This document shows, piece after piece, positions 1 through 9,569 of a stretch of 64,000 bases of DNA (within the stretch, counting starts at the first letter, position 1; every line of letters starts with the position of its first letter). The notes beneath the pieces are model-generated. The model was given only the letters and a program-made list of their open reading frames with translations, had not been told where the DNA came from and did not search any database. This stretch comes from Leishmania infantum JPCM5 (lineage: Eukaryota; Euglenozoa; Kinetoplastea; Trypanosomatida; Trypanosomatidae), in the NCBI RefSeq assembly GCF_000002875.2, contig NC_009412.2, positions 253,001 to 317,000 on the forward strand. Reading direction: 5' to 3'. The position numbers and the translations under genes were made by a program.

Positions 1-1198
1 CCGAGAAAGAGGCCCATGGTGCGCCGCGTAATGATACTTCGCTTGTTCGACGGCTTCTAGGACTGGGGAAAGAGGAGACGTAGCTGTTCCTGCGCCTCTC
101 CAACACTTGATGCACTCGTGCGAGAGGAAAGGGGGAGGAGCAGCAGCAGGCACAGCAGCACGGAGGCTCAGGTCAAGGAATGGGGAGGAAGAGAAGAGGG
201 GGGGTGCGAGAACAGCATAAACGGAATGCGTGATTTGCTTTTCTTTTCCTAGTTTTTTTTTCCTTCGCTTCTCACTGGTAGCACACACACACACGCACAC
301 AACGGAACAAAACAAAAGCTCGATGAAAGAGAGGGCGTGTGTAAAGCAGTTTCCTGAGTCGGTTTGAGTGATTGGCTTGTCCAGCAGAGATACAGGCAAC
401 CACGAGAATATGAATCGAAAGGGGTAAAAGCGAATATGTGTAGCTCTGTGACGTTTTAGTTACCGTGTGTATGTGTGTGTGTGTGTTCGCATGTGTACGT
501 GTGTCAGTGAATTCGTCAGGGCAAGATAAGGGCCACGGCACAGGGAACGTAAATGGAAGCGGTGCACCAAGATGAGGGGGTGTGGAAGATAGGGGCACAG
601 GAAAGACCGAGGAGGAGGGAAGTTGGCCATGGACGCAGAGATCGAGAAGAAAAGAGTCGCAGGCCCATGAGGGGTCGGGAAGCGGCAGACACAACGTCCC
701 TGCACATCAACCATGCAGTCCAGCTGCATTTCATCCTCGGAAACCATGTGCCGGACACACCGCAGAACAGTCGTCTTGAGTCCTGCACACTCACGCACAA
801 GCCGACAGGAAAAGCAGGTTGCATCTCTCCCTCTCCAAATGCTGTGCCGCGTACTGCTCCTGCCTCTTCCACTTGGTTTTCCCTTGTAGCGGTGGGTGTT
901 GGGTGGGGGAGAAGAAGGATTGTGTGGTTTGCAGCCCACTCAGACAAGCCGGTGGCAAGGAGACAACGCTGGCACAAGGGAAACAATGCACTTCGCTTCC
1001 CTCCTTTTCCCCTCAAGAGTTCCGTCAAGCGTCAGGCAACGCGATGCAGGGAAACAAGTGGAGAAGACCCGGCGAGGCGGGGCCAGAAAAATCGGATGTC
1101 GATAGAGAGGGCAGCATGGGAAAAGAGCGAGGACGCGAGGGAGGCGTGCACGAGGCCGCAACAAGCCCACAAATAAAAGTGCCCCACACGTCACTCCC
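1..1198. other. Non-coding region downstream of SEC13
   Basis: No convincing gene. The stretch lies on the 3' side of the minus-strand SEC13 gene and probably carries its 3' UTR and the spacer to the next gene outside the window. It has short CA/TG runs near 286-300 and 470-486. Open frames here are short, overlap on both strands and have biased compositions (Arg/Gly-rich or Cys/Pro/Ser-rich) with no recognisable domain. Confidence 0.6.
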
Positions 1199-2278
1199 TC
1201 ACAGGGTTGGATTCTCCAACTCACTCACCACGCGCCACGCCCCATGATTGCTCGTCTCCTTCCACATCGCCACCGTGCCATCAGCGTAGGACACCAAGAG
1301 GAACGTACCTACCAAAGACCACGAGAGTTTCGTCACATTCTCGCCTGGAGTGCCGTGGGGCGGGGGCAGAAGGCGGTACTGCCATGGGTTCGAGGCGGGT
1401 CCATCCTGCACCCAGACTGCTACCAGTCCGTCCTCTGAACCGGCCGCGATGTACGTGAACGGCAGACCCAGATTCGGAGCCCAGCACACCTCCCGCCACG
1501 CTGGGGCGCTCGTCGCCTCGGCCGCCTCCAGCTCTATGGACGTCCACACAGACCCCAGCGGCGCGCCGCTGCCTTCTTCGCCGGGCAGAGGCGCAAACGA
1601 GTGCGTCCAGAGCTTCACGAACCGGCCACCACCGCATGTGATCATACGGGGTGGTGCGAGCGGTATCGGCGGCGCATTGCCCGGAACATTGCCAACGTCC
1701 TTCTCCAGAGGCGCCATGAGCAGTGCTCCCGGCGGAAAAAACGGAGCGAAGGAGAGGCCGCAGCAACCGTGCGGATGGCTCTCGAAGGAGTGGATGTCCC
1801 ACGTGCCGTCTGGGCCGCCGGTGAAGACGACCACCGCCCCATCCGCGCAGCCGACGGCAAACAGCTTCCCGTACTCGTGCGGGGCCCATGCAACACACCA
1901 GCCCGGTGCGGCCAAGGTGTAGACGTAGATTTTGCGATACTGTGCGTCGTTGCCCACGTCACACCAGAGAGCCACCTCATTGGCCAACTCAGTGCACGTA
2001 ACGAGGGCGGCCGTGTATAAGGCGGGAGGGGCCCATGCCACGCACGTCACCGTCGCCGCTTGTTCCTCGCTGCTACACTGGAGCACCGCGACCGGGCTCC
2101 ACGTCGTGGGCTGTGGCCCACCCTTGTACTGCGACGCTTCCTTGGAGGAGGAAGTGACAGACTCATAAACGTGCACTGTGCCATCACTACTCGCCGTCGC
2201 CAGATGCCGTCCATTCGCATCCGCTGCAATGTCGGTCACGGCCGCAGTGTGGCCTGTGTCCAGTAGTGTGTCACTCAT
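1199..2278 (-). CDS. SEC13: SEC13-like WD40 protein
   Basis: A 359-aa beta-propeller protein. SEC13 is a shared scaffold of the COPII outer coat, the nuclear pore Y-complex and the SEA/GATOR complex. The N-terminus (MSDTLLDTGHTAAVTDIA, then LATASSDGTVHVYE) matches the start of SEC13 blade 1, and further WD-like repeats follow, with Trp-rich strand ends such as VALWCD, VKLW, VAVW and VAMW. It is somewhat longer than the yeast protein (about 300 aa) through Pro/Ala/Gly-rich loops between blades. I chose the ATG at 2278. The frame stays open 201 bases upstream, but that extension is Cys/Arg-rich, unlike any SEC13 N-terminus, and is probably 5' leader. Family membership is clear. Which of its complexes it serves cannot be read from sequence. 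Confidence 0.88.
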   Translation of the reverse strand: MSDTLLDTGHTAAVTDIAADANGRHLATASSDGTVHVYESVTSSSKEASQYKGGPQPTTWSPVAVLQCSSEEQAATVTCVAWAPPALYTAALVTCTELANEVALWCDVGNDAQYRKIYVYTLAAPGWCVAWAPHEYGKLFAVGCADGAVVVFTGGPDGTWDIHSFESHPHGCCGLSFAPFFPPGALLMAPLEKDVGNVPGNAPPIPLAPPRMITCGGGRFVKLWTHSFAPLPGEEGSGAPLGSVWTSIELEAAEATSAPAWREVCWAPNLGLPFTYIAAGSEDGLVAVWVQDGPASNPWQYRLLPPPHGTPGENVTKLSWSLVGTFLLVSYADGTVAMWKETSNHGAWRVVSELENPTL

Positions 2279-2482
2279 GAGCCCTCCTCCACAGAGTGAG
2301 TATGATCTGTCGGCCAAGGCGGGGAAAAGGTTCAACAGGCAACAAGTGCGCGCGCATCCGCACACACGGCAGTCTACTTCGGCGCCTGTACGTTTTCCTT
2401 GAGGCCCTTCGGCTTTCGATTCCGTCTCCTTGCCCCCTTCCCTCAGACGGGCTCCGCCGCGCAGGTGGGTGAGCGACACGAG

Positions 2483-2530
<48 letters not shown>

Positions 2531-3401
2531 CGTACGCCAATGCGCAAAAAGAAGGGAAAGGCCAAGTAGTGCGTAGCGTTGGGAGGTGAAAGAGGGGGTG
2601 GGGTGCAGAAAGCAGAAAGGATCCGAAACAGGCGTTTCGCGTACAGTGCCGATGCCTATGCCCCCCTCCACACCGCCACAAATCGAAGAGGAAAACCAGA
2701 AGACACACCGGCGCACTTTGCTTGCGCAGGGCAGTGCACAAATCGATCAGGCGGAGAGTAGAGAAGAAGTACGTGAGAGGGCCAAAAGGAGAAAGATGTG
2801 CGAGATGAGACAACAGACGCGGTCAAGCGGCAAGCGGGTGCCGTCGAGACGACAAGCGGCGTGAGCGAGGAGTGGGAGATGTTGCCTACACATTCACGCA
2901 TGGGCACGCACGCGCCTGCAGCACCGCTTGCCTTGGAAAGCCGGACGGCCATCTACGGTGAGGGACTCAAATGAAAGACTCCTATGCTGCCTGCAGTCGC
3001 CGCTGCCCGTGTAGTTGTCATCGGTGCTCTCTAGAAATAGCAGCTGCTGCTTTTGTTTTCCCTTTCCCGCCTCGCCTCGATCGTACACGAACACAGAAAA
3101 ACGATAAGATTTGTAACGCAAGTCAATGTAGTGGGAGCCTCCTGCACGCACAAGAGTCACAGACACGCCCATATGAAAAGCAGCCAAACAACACACGCAC
3201 GCGCATGCAAGTACTCGTTCGGGTGAGTATTCGCGTCTGGACAGTGAGCGGAGTCGGTTCAGATGTGCGCCCGCTAGGCACAGCCGCAGCGCTTGTATGT
3301 GCTTACCCTTATCCCTCAAAGGCAGCGAGAGCACCACCAACGCACACGCACGCTTCCATGATCGCCACGCTCACCGAGTACAGAGTGTGTGTACGCGTGT
3401 G
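2279..3401. other. Intergenic spacer with long GT microsatellite
   Basis: This holds the 5' leader of SEC13 (low-coordinate side) and the 3' UTR of the membrane-protein gene. Purine-rich plus-strand runs at about 2545-2620 are pyrimidine-rich on the transcribed strand, as expected for a trans-splicing signal. No coding sequence is supported. Confidence 0.55.
2487..2529. repeat. (GT)n microsatellite, about 21 units
   Basis: An uninterrupted GT dinucleotide run of 43 bases, the longest pure simple repeat I noticed in the window. It lies about 210 bases upstream of the SEC13 start. Runs of this kind are common in Leishmania intergenic regions and are length-polymorphic. Confidence 0.95.
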
Positions 3402-4424
3402 TTACTTCTTTCTGGCAACGAGTGCCGTCCGGTGCACGCCCATCCACATGTCGACGCGCCGCTTCGCAAAGATGAAGTACTTCTGCATATGAACCCAGCC
3501 ACTACCGCGGCAGGATCGCCCGACGGAGTCGAAGGCGACGACCGCCGAGAGCGTGACCACAAATGCGATGACGCTCCAGAACCACGTGTAGGCGTCCGAC
3601 AAGCGACCCGCGCAAAGGCGGTAGACTAGGCGGTACGCGCCATACGCAGGTATGCACACAACACAGAGAAAAATAGCGTAGAACACGATCACAAAATCGC
3701 ACGAGAAGGGGATGAGGGCGACGTTGTGCTTGCATCGGGAGAAGCGGGTTGCCTCATACCAGTCACCGAGGTAGAGACGATGTGACTTGACAGCGCGCAG
3801 CTTGGGGTGCATCTCGATTAGGGTGGAGAGTGCCTGAACAGAGAGCTCGTTGCGCCAGTTGCGCGGCGGGTCATCGAGGCTGTACGTCTCCAGCACGTCG
3901 GCGTGCTTGCACGCCATCATAACGCGATGCACGGCAACGGCGTCGTTCCACCCCTCCAAGGTCACCTCGCGCAGGTTATGGCAGCGGCTGAGAGGGCCTA
4001 GGAGCTGCGGCGCCATCGGCTCGCAGTGGCGCGATAAATACACGTACTCAATGCCAGGATTCCAGCGGAAGAGTGGCTCGATGAGACGGGCATCGAGCGC
4101 GTCAAAAGCCTCCCCACTGCATGAGTGGGGCACGATGATGCTCTTACACCCGCGCTCCGTGCCGAAGGCCCATACACCGCGCAGCCGACTCCGCAGGGAC
4201 GGAAGAAAGTACGCTGTATTCACAACGCACGTGGGTTGGTCAGGAAAGCCGAAGAGGGACGGGTTGACGGCGGCGTAGCCGAGCGTCTTTTGAATGTCTT
4301 TGATGCACCAGCGGTGCAGCGGCATCGTGCGGAAAAAGCCACGGTACAAGGGAATGTACTCCATGCGTCGTCTTCGCTCCGTGAAAGGGTTGTAGAACAG
4401 TGGCCTCCATCGGCGCGGCTCCAT
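3402..4424 (-). CDS. Conserved-type protein with two C-terminal membrane segments
   Basis: A 340-aa protein that I do not recognise. The N-terminal two thirds is soluble and may be leucine-rich-repeat-like: segments such as GIEYVYLSRHCEPM and NLREVTLEGWNDAV around residues 123-165 recall the ordered loops of LRR or F-box-type folds, but the repeats are too degenerate to call. Two strongly hydrophobic segments follow, at about 243-268 and 281-300, separated by a short basic loop. The tail after residue 300 is basic. A hairpin membrane anchor with the N-terminal domain on one face is the simplest reading. Codon use matches its neighbours and the frame is long and clean, so the gene is probably real. 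Function unknown. Confidence 0.75.
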   Translation of the reverse strand: MEPRRWRPLFYNPFTERRRRMEYIPLYRGFFRTMPLHRWCIKDIQKTLGYAAVNPSLFGFPDQPTCVVNTAYFLPSLRSRLRGVWAFGTERGCKSIIVPHSCSGEAFDALDARLIEPLFRWNPGIEYVYLSRHCEPMAPQLLGPLSRCHNLREVTLEGWNDAVAVHRVMMACKHADVLETYSLDDPPRNWRNELSVQALSTLIEMHPKLRAVKSHRLYLGDWYEATRFSRCKHNVALIPFSCDFVIVFYAIFLCVVCIPAYGAYRLVYRLCAGRLSDAYTWFWSVIAFVVTLSAVVAFDSVGRSCRGSGWVHMQKYFIFAKRRVDMWMGVHRTALVARKK

Positions 4425-6303
4425 ATTTCTCGCGCGGCAACGCTGCGTCGAAGGAAAGAAGGTCAGAGCGGCTTACCTGCCGGCTACGCCTGCCTCTCAC
4501 TTGGATGAGGTCACCCAAGGGGAAAGAACTAACAAGAGAGTCGAAACGGAAACAATGAGGAGGTGGAGAGATGGGCAGTCGCGCTGGCGTAAGAGCAGGT
4601 GATTGTGCTCGTCCATGCGCCCGTCAGCAAGTTTGCGGTGTCCGTCGGGAAGAGGAAAAGAAAACGCCGCCGACGCAGGTGCTCATTCCTCGCACCTCGC
4701 AGGGTGTCCTGCTGAATGTGCGCGTGTGCCCGTAAGTGCGGGGAAAGGAAAGCTGAAAAAGTGGTGCGCGTGTCTTCGCATGCGCCACGGGTTCAGAGAA
4801 TCGAGAATCGACAGAGAGAGAGACGAGTGATGGCGTTGCGACACCCAAAGATGCCCCCCTCCCCTCACCCCTTCTGACCACCTATTCGAAGACGAGTTGC
4901 ACCGTGAAACGTTGCCCCACGCGTGCTCGTGTGGGAAGTAAGTCGAGAAAGGCTGAGGAGAGGCGCAAGCAATATGGAAGTGCGTGCGTGGATGCGTGGT
5001 AGACAAGACAGTGTAGAATATGCCCACCATTCTGAGGGATCATAGGAGAGAAAAGACAAGAAACGTCTTGATGGGGAGGAAAGCAAGGCAAGACGCTGCA
5101 AAACAGCGTGCGATCTGCCCCTGCGAGATGCAAGCGCGCGCATGCTGAGCCCGCCTCCCTGTGCATGTCAGCATGGAGACGGTGATGAGCTCTTTTTTGT
5201 TTCGCTTCGGCTCTTGGTTGGCGTACGGCGACAATCTCGCGTGGCTGTCAGGAAAATATAGAGCGAGAGAGGAGAGGGGGGCACGATTTTTTGCGGCACC
5301 CCGCAAGCACAGTTCTTCTCGGGAGAGAGAGGAGAGGGTTGTCGTGGGCGAGTGGTGGGTGGAATAGAGGGAGGGAAGAGGGGAAGGTGCGATGATAAGA
5401 GACAGTGGAGAAAGGCGGCGTGGTTGCTTCTCGAATGGGTGTACATATCCGCTTGTGTTTGCCGGCGCCAACGTGGAGCCGGCCGAAGTAAACCATACAA
5501 ACACACGCGCGCGTGTACACGTTCGACTCAAACGAAAATGAGAAGACCGCTAAAGGGGGAGCGAAAGACAAGAGAAAAACGGAAAATGCGCGCCGACACT
5601 GCGTCCACCTCGCTCGCCGTCTGTGTCGTTGTACTGGAAGGAGGCACGAAACCAACAAGCGAAAAAAAAATGGCGTGTCTTGCTTCGTGGGTTCGCTACA
5701 CTTAGAAAAGAGAAAGGAGAGCGCGTGTGCCTGTGTACCTGTGCACGTGTATCGGAGGCGTGTTAGAGAGAGGGCTGCGGGGGTGTGGGAGTGGGAAACG
5801 TCCTCCAACACGCACAACGGGCGTTCGGCCTCGGGTGTGAAAGAGGGGGGAAGGGAAGGATAATGTCAGAGTTTAGGTTTTTGCACGAGAAACACGCGCG
5901 GCAGCAGAGTCCCCCAGAACGCGGGCAAACGACTCCGCAATGCAGGCGAGACAACACGACGCCTACGACACTCTGTAAGGCAAGACTTTGAAGAGGAAAA
6001 ATGCAAGCCGCGTTGTCGCGAAGAGCGCGCTCTGGGTGATGGTGAAAAACAACATAGGGCAAAGGGCGCAAGAGGGAAAAAAGGGAAGACGCGTCCGCGT
6101 GCCCACCAGCGGGGTGAGCTGCAAGACGGTGTACGTGCGCGCAGAGAGAGAGGGACATACACACACATACACGCAAACAAGCACAGATGCGCGCATGAGA
6201 AATAGAAAAGTACGCTACACGAGAACTAGATGTGTCCGCACCCTCTACGTGGTGTTTCCTGTCTCCCGTCCTACGTACACGAGTGGCGTGACGCACGCGC
6301 GAT
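4425..6303. other. Intergenic spacer, 1.9 kb
   Basis: No supported gene. The sequence is strongly purine-biased on the plus strand (GAGAGA and GAAAAG runs at 4800-5400 and 5540-5730), so it is pyrimidine-rich on the transcribed minus strand. It should contain the 5' leader of the membrane-protein gene and the long 3' UTR of the macrodomain-like gene. Open frames here translate to Ser/Leu/Pro/Cys-rich strings. Confidence 0.55.
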
Positions 6304-7827
6304 TCAGTCCAGCACAGGCCACGATGGAAAGTATCTCATGTAGTACTCATCCATCCGGCGAAAGTGCACGAGTCGCACATTGAGCGGTACGCTGAGCGCG
6401 GCTACGCGGTGCACCGCTGACGCGATCCCAGAGGCAATCCACTCCTTATCGTTGTTGAAGACACCGCCGCCCACCTTGGTGAGGAAGATGGGCGGTAGCG
6501 AAAAGGGCGGCGTCGCTGGCGAAGACGCGACCGCCAAGCTGGCCTGCCGCTCCAAATCACGGAGGGTGTGCTGAACGCCGACCAGGAGCGTGGCCTCGTA
6601 CGTGCCGCGTAAGATGATGCGGGAGAGAGTGGCAATGCCAATCCACTCCAGTGGCGTGCAATGGTCCTTCGGGGGCAGGCTCAAGGCACTGTTGTACGTC
6701 TGAGTCACTTCATGAACCTCCACCTCGGCAGCAACATCTGCATCCAATCTGCACACAACTCTTCGCTCCGCTTGATCGGTGAGTTGGCGCTGCTCACGAA
6801 CGCGGAAGACAGGCGGGTCGTGCAGAGGCAGCGTCACGGTGGCATCTTCCACCAGTCCAATGCGAAGACGCGACGCCAACTCCTCCTCGACATCCGCCAT
6901 CGAGATCCCTTCGACGGCGGCGATGCGATGCAATCGCGCAGGCAGCGAGGCCATTTGCCGTTTCAGAAAAAAGTACCCGTTTCGGATCGTGAAGAAGTGT
7001 TCCCGCGGCAGCGCAGGCGCGCTGCAAGCAGTGGAATAAGCGGCATCCGTAGCATAGGTAGCGTCACCACTGCTGCGCGCACGGGTGAGGTAATCGACAA
7101 GTTCGTCCAGCATGTTCAGCTGGCGATCTGTTTGCTGTCCACGGTCGGCCACATCAGCATTTTCCGTGAAAGCCACCGCATCCGTGGCTCCAAAGAAGTC
7201 GGGATGTAGAAGGTAGTTACGATAGACAGTACCAGCCATGCACGCCAAAGCACACGCCGGCCCCTGGGTCGGATAATGCGCGTAGTGACGCACGCCGTGC
7301 TCCGGTGAAATTTCAGACGACGAGAACTCGAGCAGGTTGAACTGACTGGCGACCTGAAAGACGCCATTCACCGTGAGGCTGTGCATCCGCCCAGCGTCGC
7401 CCGTGACATGTACGCACGTCACGGGCGACGGTGGTTTGGACATCTCGCAAGAGCTAATTCTAGCGGCTGCTAGTTTCGCGAGCAGCCCTGGGTACTTCTC
7501 GTCAAACGTGCGCACGGCCGCCGTCGTTTCCGTGCGAAGATCGGCAACCCTTGGCGTGGAATGCCAGCCGCTGCTGACGGGGAGGCCGCCTGCCACGCGC
7601 GGGTGGTGAAACAAGGCCCGCTCCTTGCGCACGCGGTTGTGGCCGCTCGACTTGTTGGCGCGCACCGCCTCAAAGGTGCAGTTTTGAAAGAGGGAACGTC
7701 GTGTGGCAACGTAGTCGCCCTCCGCAAAGCCGAAGAGGGCCTCGAAGAAACGCTCGCCGATAGGCATTTCCTTCACGGAAGGTTCGCTGGCCGGCGCGCG
7801 AGTACTTTCTGGGCTAGCGCCGCTCAT
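6304..7827 (-). CDS. Macrodomain-like conserved protein
   Basis: A 507-aa protein. Residues 154-204 carry a distinctive block: NGVFQVASQFNLLEF, then PTQGPACALA and AGTVYRNY. Near the C-terminus (residues 446-490) comes PIFLTKVGGGVFNNDKEW followed by an amphipathic helix. From memory, this pairing marks a protein family found in protists and bacteria whose fold is macrodomain-like, with GGG-x-F contributing the ligand loop. I could not check this by search. If correct, it may bind ADP-ribose or a related nucleotide, but no enzymatic residue can be assigned. I chose the ATG at 7827 (MSGASPEST). The frame extends 111 bases upstream through a low-quality Arg/Ser-rich stretch. The gene is certain; the function is an inference. 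Confidence 0.85.
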   Translation of the reverse strand: MSGASPESTRAPASEPSVKEMPIGERFFEALFGFAEGDYVATRRSLFQNCTFEAVRANKSSGHNRVRKERALFHHPRVAGGLPVSSGWHSTPRVADLRTETTAAVRTFDEKYPGLLAKLAAARISSCEMSKPPSPVTCVHVTGDAGRMHSLTVNGVFQVASQFNLLEFSSSEISPEHGVRHYAHYPTQGPACALACMAGTVYRNYLLHPDFFGATDAVAFTENADVADRGQQTDRQLNMLDELVDYLTRARSSGDATYATDAAYSTACSAPALPREHFFTIRNGYFFLKRQMASLPARLHRIAAVEGISMADVEEELASRLRIGLVEDATVTLPLHDPPVFRVREQRQLTDQAERRVVCRLDADVAAEVEVHEVTQTYNSALSLPPKDHCTPLEWIGIATLSRIILRGTYEATLLVGVQHTLRDLERQASLAVASSPATPPFSLPPIFLTKVGGGVFNNDKEWIASGIASAVHRVAALSVPLNVRLVHFRRMDEYYMRYFPSWPVLD

Positions 7828-8867
7828 GCCGTTGGTGCCGATGCGCTTTGTTGTCGATCTCCTGTGTAGTGTGCAAGTGGCGGATCGAGAGCGTAAGGGG
7901 CAGAACGAAACGCCGCCCCCGCGAGGAGAAGAGAGCACAAGGAAAAAGAAGTGCCGTCAAGAGACAGCGCAAGACGCATGGCCTCCAGTCAAGCGTATGG
8001 CACACACACGGTATGTGCGTGCGCGAATGCATGAGAAGGGTTCCTCTGCTTCCCGTCCACTGGGGAAAGGGGGTTGCGGGCGAGGCGCAAAGAGCGGGTG
8101 TCTTCGTTGCCATCTATTGCTTTTCTTTCCGCGTTGTGGGCGTGCTCTGTAACTCCAGGGATCGGCATCGCGAGAAGGCAAGCAAAACTGGAAATGAAGA
8201 GAGCAGCGAAGTATGATCCACCTCGACAGCAGCGAGGACGCAGAGGGGGAGCACCAGAGCAGGAAGACGGCAAAGGACAAGAGGTGTCAAAGGAGGGGGG
8301 TGGGGCACAGAGATTAATGGGCCGTGCATGGGATAATGTGCATCTGTGCGTGTGTTTGTGTGTATGTGTGTGTCATACCCTGCTGGCTGCTGACCCTCAT
8401 TCGTCGCGGTGGCGCTTCTGCTCTGCCGTCTCGCGCGCGTTGTGGAGGTGAGTGGCTTGTGCATCCGGCCAGCGAGCGGACAATGAGCAAAGGAATGATA
8501 CGGTTGGAGCTAGGCAGCAAAACGCGTTCAGTCACACCCACAAACACACTCCTTGAACAACGCTGGACGACGCACCCTCCTGCTCTGTTGTCTTCCTCGT
8601 CTATGGCTCCCGTCACCCCCCCCGTGAAGCATCCGCGCCGTCCGAATGATGTTGGTATCGTTTTGTCACTGTTGATTAATGTTCGGCGTCACGTTGCCCC
8701 CCTGAGAACACCCCTGCCCCTCCGCCCTCGCCCCCACCCTTTCCGTAGTCGCGGCGCAGGAGTGCGTAAGAAAACAAGAAAGGGGATGAGCGTTAGCCAG
8801 ATGAAGCGTTGGTGCATACGCTCGCATACGTAAAAATAGACGCGGCGTCTCATTTTGCCATCTGGGC
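7828..8867. other. Intergenic spacer, 1.0 kb
   Basis: No supported gene. It contains the 5' leader of the macrodomain-like gene and the 3' UTR of the ankyrin gene, with purine-rich plus-strand tracts (7915-7960, 8200-8310) and a TG-rich patch at 8342-8375. Confidence 0.5.
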
Positions 8868-9569
8868 CTACTCGATACCATCCACAGAGGCAGAGCCAAG
8901 CATCTGGGTACTTGTTGTCGCATCCACCGGCACCGCAGGCGCTGGCGCCTTGCTCGCCGATGGCACAATCTTCTTTGCAGGCGCTATGGGTGCCGGTGGC
9001 ATCTTGCGTTCTGCCGCGACCTTCGCCTCTTCGGTTGCCTTCTCGTCTCGCCCGTTGTCCTCGTCCTTGCACCCTTCCTTGGCTGCGAGGTCGACCATCA
9101 CGGAAGCCTCGGTGGGCGGAACATAGGTGTCGAGCGTCTCATCACGGCTCATGAGCAGCGTCTCCATCTCGTTGTACTGCTTTTCGTAGATGAGCTGCAG
9201 CGCCGTCTTGCCCATGATGTTCTGCTCAGCCGCCCTCCACCCGTGCGCCAGCAGCGCCTCCGCCGCAGCAACGCGGTTGTTCAGCGCAGCAAAGTGCAGG
9301 GCCGTATTGCCCTCGTCATTCGGGACATTCGGTTGGGGGTTGAAGTGGAAGAGCATCTCCAAGATGGGCATGTGGCCATTCGCAGCTGCCATGTGCACCG
9401 CTGTGCGGCCCTGCTCATCCCGCGCGTCGACGTCGCTCGGGTTCTTATCCAGGTACGCCTTAAGCAGATCCAGGTCACCGGCTTCGTTGTACCGCGCACT
9501 GTCGAGGAACGCATCCACGTCCGTGAGCGGCTCGCGAAACTCTGAGTCCGGCTCGTAGTAGGGCTCCAT
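8868..9569 (-). CDS. Ankyrin-repeat protein, YAR1-like
   Basis: A 233-aa protein. From the ATG at 9569 (MEPYYEPDSEF) it has an acidic N-terminus and an initial helix pair (FLDSARYNEAGDLDLLKAYL, residues 21-40). Two clear ankyrin repeats follow, GRTAVHMAAANGHMPILEML (54-73) and GNTALHFAALNN (87-98), then a weaker one at about 119-140. The tail after residue 160 is low-complexity Lys/Ala/Pro. Size, repeat number, the DARYNE-like opening and the TAVHMAAANGH core resemble fungal YAR1, the chaperone that escorts ribosomal protein uS3 (Rps3) to the nucleus. The resemblance could simply reflect generic ankyrin consensus, so the specific role is tentative. The frame can be extended upstream to 9653 or 9680, but the downstream ATG fits the family better. 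Confidence 0.82.
   Translation of the reverse strand: MEPYYEPDSEFREPLTDVDAFLDSARYNEAGDLDLLKAYLDKNPSDVDARDEQGRTAVHMAAANGHMPILEMLFHFNPQPNVPNDEGNTALHFAALNNRVAAAEALLAHGWRAAEQNIMGKTALQLIYEKQYNEMETLLMSRDETLDTYVPPTEASVMVDLAAKEGCKDEDNGRDEKATEEAKVAAERKMPPAPIAPAKKIVPSASKAPAPAVPVDATTSTQMLGSASVDGIE

Noticed and set aside
553..1176. 624-base plus-strand open frame near the left edge
   Set aside because: Opposite to the transcription direction of the block; Arg/Glu/Lys-rich translation from purine-rich spacer, no domain.
2487..2529. Whether the GT runs are telomeric or satellite DNA
   Set aside because: They are single simple dinucleotide tracts without the TTAGGG-type unit of trypanosomatid telomeres and without higher-order repetition.
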